This document shows positions 57,923-64,000 of a stretch of DNA of 64,000 nucleotides, piece after piece; the stretch's first letter is position 1; every line of letters starts with the position of its first letter. The stretch covers positions 152,665 to 216,664 of the forward strand of contig QLIY01000037.1 in NCBI GenBank assembly GCA_003260075.1, read 5' to 3'. The notes below the pieces were generated by a model that ran no database searches, was not told the DNA's origin, and saw only the letters and a program-made list of their open reading frames with translations. A program made the position numbers and the translations under genes. Source of the stretch: Phallusia mammillata (lineage: Eukaryota; Chordata; Ascidiacea; Phlebobranchia; Ascidiidae).

Positions 57923-59503
57923 ATGGATCAGTCACCTAAAATAAGTCGACCTATTCAATTTTCTGACAATCGACCCAGACTTCCAAGTGCAAGTGTGCAA
58001 CCAATCAACAAGGAATCAAAACTTCCACCAAGATCAAGACTTCCAACATTGCGAAATGTTTCAGTAAAATATAAAATTCCTGTTTTAAACCGAATGCATG
58101 ATTTTTCTTGTAAACATTATAATTGTATAGTTGTCTGACTCGATGACTATTATACAATAAGGATGTATTTTACTTTTGTGCTGGTGAATTTTTCACGTTT
58201 CTCCACCTTGACCCTGTGTATAAGACAAGAAACAATTCTTTTTTAACTTAAACTGTAAGTTGGGCATTTAATCAACTACCCAGAATCGTAAAACAATAAG
58301 ATGCAAAATTGAATTGTTTTATCTTGACCTCTTTATCTCTTGGTTTGCAACCACTGAAATTGATCTGGATGCTGCACACCCAAGAACTTGTTGATATCCG
58401 CTATATTCTGCTGACTTGGCAGGAAGCTTAACAAAAGACATGTATTTCAATCATCAAGGCTAAAAATGCAACAAACACCAAGCAAATTTTGTTTTCAATT
58501 TTTGCCTGACTTAAACCATGGTTCATTGTCGAAGTTGTCCATTTTAGATTTGTTCTTCATTCTTTTTCTGCAGTAGTGCTTTTGTTTTGTAGGTTGTTGA
58601 TTCGAGTATACTTGAGCCACATGGATCATCACTGGTATGATTATCTTTTGTGGTTAACATAAGTTCTGAATTAAACTTTTATTGTTTAATTACAGGCTAA
58701 CAGTACAAGTTTATTGGCATCCTCTTCAATGGTAATTCTTCATGAAAAATATTGAAAGTTTTTTTAACTACTTTTAGCGATAACATGGTTTCTAATTTGT
58801 TTAACATTTCAAGTGTTTTGTTTAACCTACTGGTAACCCATGTTCAAGGTATGTTTTTTGACAGGCATTAGAATATTCCCAGCATTCTTCATCAGCAGCT
58901 GCAAGGGTAAGCCTATCTCAACCCAACTTTGTTACTTTATTGACCACCTGTTTACATTTATATTTTCAGAATGAAAATGTTGAAAACAGGATCAAAAAGG
59001 TAATGTATATGCCAAACCAGATATTATATTATACGGACAATATTTTTGGGTAAACCGTTTGCAGGTAGTTTTTTATTTTTGCAGCGAAAATCTGAGGGCC
59101 TTGAACTACCTGAACAAACCAGTTCAAAAAGAATAAGACCGGACAACCCTCAAATAAAATCTTTGAAAACTAGGAGGGCAAGGAAAAGTGTATGCAATGC
59201 ATTAAAAATAACAAGAAACAAGGTTGCAAAGTCAAGTGGATACGGCAAACCTGCTTCCACTACAACAGGTAAAGACTTAGACAACATAGTTGAAAATGGT
59301 CTAAGCCAGTGGTTCCCAACCTTTAAAGAGAAATTTCCCACTTAATGACTTTAAGTCTTTAACATTATCTTTCCTTCTCAGTAGACTACATAGTAGATGC
59401 TAAACCAGGGGTCGGCAACCTTTTACACGACGCGTGCCAATTTACTTGTTATTTCCATGTGTTAACGACCTCGCAAGCCAATGTTTTGCTAAATAATAGT
59501 AGT

Positions 59504-59588
<85 letters not shown>

Positions 59589-62500
59589 TGCATGTAAGGC
59601 TAAATTTTAAGACAATGGCATAGTAAAAACAAGAAACAAGCAGTGACACAGGTTAAATTGTTACTTCAATGGTGCGGCCGCGATCTAAAAAAGCTGCGGC
59701 TGCGATCTAATTTTGGCAATTGTATTTGGCCCCTCAGTAACAAAGGTTGCCCATCCCTGTTTTAAAGTGCTGTTTTTTTTCTCCAAGCAGTCCCTGCAAC
59801 CAGAAAACCTCTACACCAAGTACCATCCAAAATAAATACAGGACGAAGTGGACCCACAAAACCAACGGCTGCTGCAGGTTACTTGAATTAATATTAAATA
59901 ATATTCCATTAAGATGCACTAATTTATGGAAGAAAAGATACCTTTGAAAAAACCTTGTATTTTCACTTGGATATATTCCTTCATTAGCACCATCTAGGCG
60001 AAACTTGAGCAGCACAGTGACCAAATCAAGACCTGCTGCAAGAAAAGCACCACAAATGTCTACAAGCACATGCTCATCTGCCAACAGTTCCCGCTATTCT
60101 GATGAAGGAGGTTTACCATATAATTCTAACTGACACTATAATAACCTAGAAGTGAAATACAGACACTGTGATGCACAAAGCAATTTTTTCCGACCTTATA
60201 AGTTGTGTGGACTTAAGACATAATAGTCACTATTGTGTGTGGTATTTGTGCATAAACTTGCTTGCGTTTTTATAGTTTCCAAGCCCAAGAAGAAAACCAA
60301 ACGAGCACCCTGGGACTTGAAGGGACAAGTTCAAGACCTCAAGGAGGAACTGACCATGGCAAAGAAAAAGGAAAACTTAATGGAAGATATTTTAAGTAGA
60401 CTACAGGTGAACTTGACCTAAATGCAACTGATTATGGTATTTGTAAAAAAAAAAAAAAAAATTCTTAAATTGTATTTTCACATAAAAAAATATCTTTTAA
60501 GACCACAAATACAATTAAATACCATGGGTCTTCTGTTGAACAACCACCTAAATAAGTCAAGTACCAGTTTTTAATACCACGTGAAAGGGCACTTAAGTTC
60601 ATTAAAAAATGTAACGAATTGTTTTTACTCAGGCTCTTGAAAATGAAAAAGAAAACATCACAGTAGAGAAAAATACTTTGTCAAGTGATTTATCTCGTAG
60701 GCAGCAGGATTTGAGTTCATTGCAACAAAAATTGTTCAACTTTGAAACAGAAAACAGAAACCTAAAAATGTAAGTGATAATTTTTTTCATCGAAAATAGG
60801 ACTTTAATCTACAATTTTAACATGTAAAGTCCAGTTAGCTGTTTTAATTTCTTCAAATTAAATTGTAGATTAAATGCACTTCTAATGTAAAGTCTAATCT
60901 AGAATGCTTTCATATACATTCATAAACATATTATTCTATCTTTCAATGCTCATTTGGTATTTTGTATTGTTACTAAAGAAATGAGGAGGATTTGATGCGA
61001 CAAAACAGATCTCTGCAAAAAAGTGTAGATGAACTTGATTTGGAAGTCAGACAACTGAGAAGGGAAAAGATATCAGCAGATGAAAAAATCAACTCACAAA
61101 GCAAAGAAATTGATGAGCTAAAGGTAATGTAAAAATGTTGTTGTGTTGATTTAAAAACATAAACCCCCATAATGTAGCACAAGCTGATATTTTGTGTTTG
61201 TTTAAGTGCATTACCCAATATTTAGCGTTAAACGATTATTGTTAAAAGCCTTGGTATTGCTTAATGCAATGGCGGCTCCACCTAAATATTTGTGTCATGT
61301 TTGGTTTGACAATTGACACTGAAAGTGCGGGTAAAATCTTGAATCCTCTGGTATAGTAGCAATACTGCCGTTTTTAACACTTTTTTATGCTTGTGTCAAA
61401 GCACAACAAAAGCATTTGTTTTTGAAGACCCTTTAAACATGAAAGATGATTTATAATGTATTTACAGCTTAAATTTCTCTGATTTTTCTGCTACAAATAA
61501 AATGTGTCCAAGCTGGCCAATAATATTATTGATTTCTAATATTAACAAGAGACCATTTTTTGCTTTCAAAGTACAGTGAATCCCTATTTACTTTCAGGAG
61601 AAAATTTTATCACTTGAAATGACTGCCGAGCAAAAACTTCAAGTTATCGAAAAACAGGAAAATGAAATACGAGAACAAGAAGCAGACAGAAGGAATCTGC
61701 TTAACATTGTTCAAGAACTTAAGGTATATGTAACTTGTCGGTTAAACCTGGGCTTTGTGAAGTTAAAATTGCAACGCTTTGAAAACCAGTTGGCTACTTA
61801 CTTGCTCCAATAAGCATCCAAATTTTCTGGTTGGAAATTCTTGTCTTTCATGTCAATTTGTGTTGCCAATCTTTTGTGTTAAATAAACTCTCGACTGGTT
61901 CCACCAATGTCCACCCCCAGTCGGGTTTACCCACAATGCGCCAACCTCACTTTCTTGTGAGCCCCAGACACTTAAACGCCTTGTAATGACGGTGTAGCTG
62001 CAGCGCGTTTTGGCTCTCATCCACCAATTGTGCCCGACACTTTTATGCGCTCCATAACGTCTTAACGTTGCGCAGCTATTTCCGGCTTGGTGATTGTTAA
62101 GTGCAATTGTGTCGCTATGTTGTCTTTCACCAAGCGAAATAAACTCAACTCAAAAACTGTAAATCCTGTAGTGGTTCTCATTCTCTGGTTTGCCACTAAA
62201 AAGAGGGTCCCCATTGGATTAGGTTTGGTCATTATTCGGAAACTTGTTACACATTACAGAAAGAAGTTGCTACTCTGCCAATGTCCTTGTGACATTACAC
62301 TTCATGTTAAATAATAAACTGGGTCGCTACACCCTTGCTATTTGTTTATGCTTATTGTTTGGGTCGTTGTTACAAAAGGTTAAGGAGCAGTGAGCAATAA
62401 CTTATTACTGAATTGTTTGTGCGTTTTTATATTGAGTGAAAATATTCCTTTTGTTTCTGATCCTTTGTTTGTGTACAAACGTACAAACACTTTTCTTCTT

Positions 62501-63060
62501 CAGGGAAACATACGCGTATTCTGTCGCGTGCGTCCAATGCTGTCCAAGGAAGTACGAGAGTTTGGTGAAATGCAACATATCGACTTCTCAGGCAAAGCTG
62601 GGAAATCTGTCAACATTACAAACGTAAGCACCCATAAAACACGCTAAGTGCTAACTTTCGTGAAATAAGCAAATGCATGATTGCCGTAGTTTTAGACTTT
62701 CAGTTTTGACCCTTTTCCATTTTTACGGTTTCAAGAGCTAAAAAATTCAAGATAGGTAAAGTTATTGGTAGGTTTTTGCCAGAACAATTCAGTTTTCTAA
62801 CTCGTTTTAGCCGGTTTCTGCCTCCTATCGTAACACCCAGACCGGATTCAGAAAAATAATTTCGATCCGATCTTAAAAAAATTGTGTCTAATGTCACCTT
62901 TAACTACAGGAGGCAAACAAGACGCTGCCGTTTTCATTCGACCAAGTTTTCAACCCACAAGCGACACAAGAGCAAGTTTTTGCCGAAGTGTCACAGCTTG
63001 TGCAGAGTGCACTGGACGGATACAACGTCTGTATTTTCGCCTATGGACAAACTGGTGCAG
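57923..63060 (+). CDS. KIFC1: Kinesin-14, KIFC1/HSET-like, 3'-partial (14 exons in window)
   Basis: Minus-end directed spindle motor of the C-terminal kinesin group. Exons 57923-58063, 58593-58634, 58696-58731, 58865-58906, 58970-58999, 59085-59268, 59791-59877, 59988-60110, 60276-60405, 60633-60769, 60979-61123, 61598-61723, 62504-62623 and 62910-63060. The tail is basic and Pro/Ser-rich (start MDQSPK). From about 60290 to 61723 the sequence is a heptad-rich coiled coil ([19 protein letters not shown] onward). The neck/motor junction [17 protein letters not shown] identifies kinesin-14. The motor continues with [42 protein letters not shown], and the ATP-binding loop is cut by the intron starting at 63061. 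The remaining motor lies beyond the window. Confidence 0.94.
59307..59405. mobile_element. hAT MITE, left part, interrupted
   Basis: Starts CAGTGGTTCCCAACC and shares GTAGACTACATAGTAGATGCTAAACCA with the 36242 family, then is cut by another hAT end at 59406. Its own right end is missing. Confidence 0.65.
59406..59759. mobile_element. hAT element containing poly(C)
   Basis: CAGGGGTCGGCAACC at the left, GGTTGCCCATCCCTG at the right. Flanks do not match, so it may be a composite of two related copies. It contains the longest poly(C) run and lies in the KIFC1 intron 59269-59790. Confidence 0.7.
59506..59587. repeat. Poly(C) tract, 82 C
   Basis: Uninterrupted C run inside a hAT element in a KIFC1 intron; the longest of the three in the window. 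Confidence 0.97.
61860..62340. repeat. Dispersed-repeat-rich part of a KIFC1 intron
   Basis: TCTTTCACCAAGCGAAATAA at about 62126 also occurs, with small changes, at about 7394 in RyR. AAATAAACTC occurs twice in this stretch. It looks like an old repeat of unknown class; no coding potential seen. Confidence 0.4.
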
Positions 63061-64000
63061 GTAAAAACAACTAGAAAAGTGTATTATGTACTTGTTCTTA
63101 AAGAAGTTAATAATAACCACTGCAATAAAAAGTCTTACTTTCCATACGCTGGTTATAAATCGTTTCTTTTTGTCCTGCTTGAAACCGTGTTTTGTCCATT
63201 TTGTTTTTCTGTTTTACTAATTTTTTAGTTTTTTTTCTTGTTCTTTTGTCAACTATCTTACTAAAGTTTGAACCTTTCGCAAGAACGCAATTTTTAAGTT
63301 ATGATAATAAGACATACCAATATCATTTCAGTTAAGTAATAAGTAGGGCAATTATTTTTTGACCTAAAAAACGAAAAATTTTGACCTACAAATTGAAAAT
63401 TTTGACAAATTTTGACCTTAAAAAACTTTTTTTTGACAAAATTTTGACCTATGAAGAATTCAAGTAGTTAAATTACGCATTATCGTTCAAGAAGTTAAAA
63501 TATGGCTAGGCTAATCCAACTAGAGCGAAAGAATGTGCAAAAGTCTAACAGAAGGGCAAAAATCTGAACATAGACTTAACCTATTCTGAAAAGAGAATGA
63601 GCTAATTAAAAATCACTGCCAAAAAGCTGCAGCTAAGACACAACGAAAATTATTCAATACATTTGTATAAACGAAAGATACATGAAGTATCTAAAGCAAA
63701 ACCGAAGCAAGAGCTGCACTTAACCTGCAGCTGCCGTAAAATGACTTGGGACCTACCAAAATTTGGCACGTTTTGAGGTGTGTTGAGAATCACGCCATAT
63801 CAACCTAATTGTTTCACTCACTTGATGGTTTATGATTCGCAATTATTGGGGCAATGGGCCAATTACAACAGTATAAAGTAGGCTACAAGGTGTAAAACGA
63901 ATAGTTTGCTGGCAGTGCAACCTCTACAACACCACGACAATGCAGTTTGTAAACAATTTTAACTTTGTAAAAAATTTTGACTTTGTAAACAATTTTGACA
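63061..64000. other. KIFC1 intron up to the window end
   Basis: No exon found. 63345-63450 and 63945-64000 both consist of repeated (A/T)TTTTGAC units and may be the two sides of one inserted element that continues beyond the window. Confidence 0.45.

Noticed and set aside
59449-59649. Second glycine-run reading frame
   Set aside because: Product of the 82-C tract inside a transposon.
1-64000. CRISPR arrays, bacterial operons, retroviral or LINE coding regions
   Set aside because: No regular spacer repeats, no reverse transcriptase or integrase motifs seen; the window is clearly animal nuclear DNA.

Overview
The window is animal nuclear DNA. Its genes are interrupted by many short AT-rich introns with GT/AG borders, and it carries many small non-autonomous DNA transposons. 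Protein similarity is closest to vertebrate-type families (RyR, FBXO16, CDK11, BOLA1, PSMG3, MRPL33, KIFC1). Touching gene boundaries and acceptor-like sites just before start codons fit a tunicate with SL trans-splicing and operons, most likely Ciona. The species is an inference.

Layout. Positions 1-42440 (+) hold the 3' nine-tenths or so of a ryanodine receptor gene. I resolve 90 exons, from the first RyR-repeat pair/SPRY2 region to the stop; the N-terminal ~950 residues lie upstream of the window. Positions 43315-46870 (-) are FBXO16 in 12 coding exons, convergent with RyR. Positions 48360-54560 (-) are CDK11 (PITSLRE kinase) in about 20 exons. Positions 55239-57262 (-) are a compact cluster MRPL33-BOLA1-PSMG3. 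The MRPL33 stop and BOLA1 start overlap as ATGA, and the BOLA1 stop and PSMG3 start are one base apart. Positions 57923-63060 (+) are the 5' part of a kinesin-14 (KIFC1-like) gene, divergent from MRPL33 and running out of the window in the middle of the motor domain.

Between and inside the genes are at least nine hAT-type elements. Most have 8-bp target duplications, and one carries the C-terminal end of a transposase. There are also pogo-like MITEs, a tRNA-like relic with a doubled T-arm, three very long poly(C) tracts, a 296-bp perfect tandem duplication inside a hAT-type element, and a 6-N assembly gap.

The genes share no single pathway: calcium release (RyR), ubiquitin ligase adaptor (FBXO16), transcription/splicing kinase (CDK11), mitochondrial translation and Fe-S maturation (MRPL33, BOLA1), proteasome assembly (PSMG3) and spindle motor (KIFC1). 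The most interesting structure is the MRPL33-BOLA1-PSMG3 cluster. The last exon of each upstream gene contains no ATG in any frame until the start codon of the next gene.
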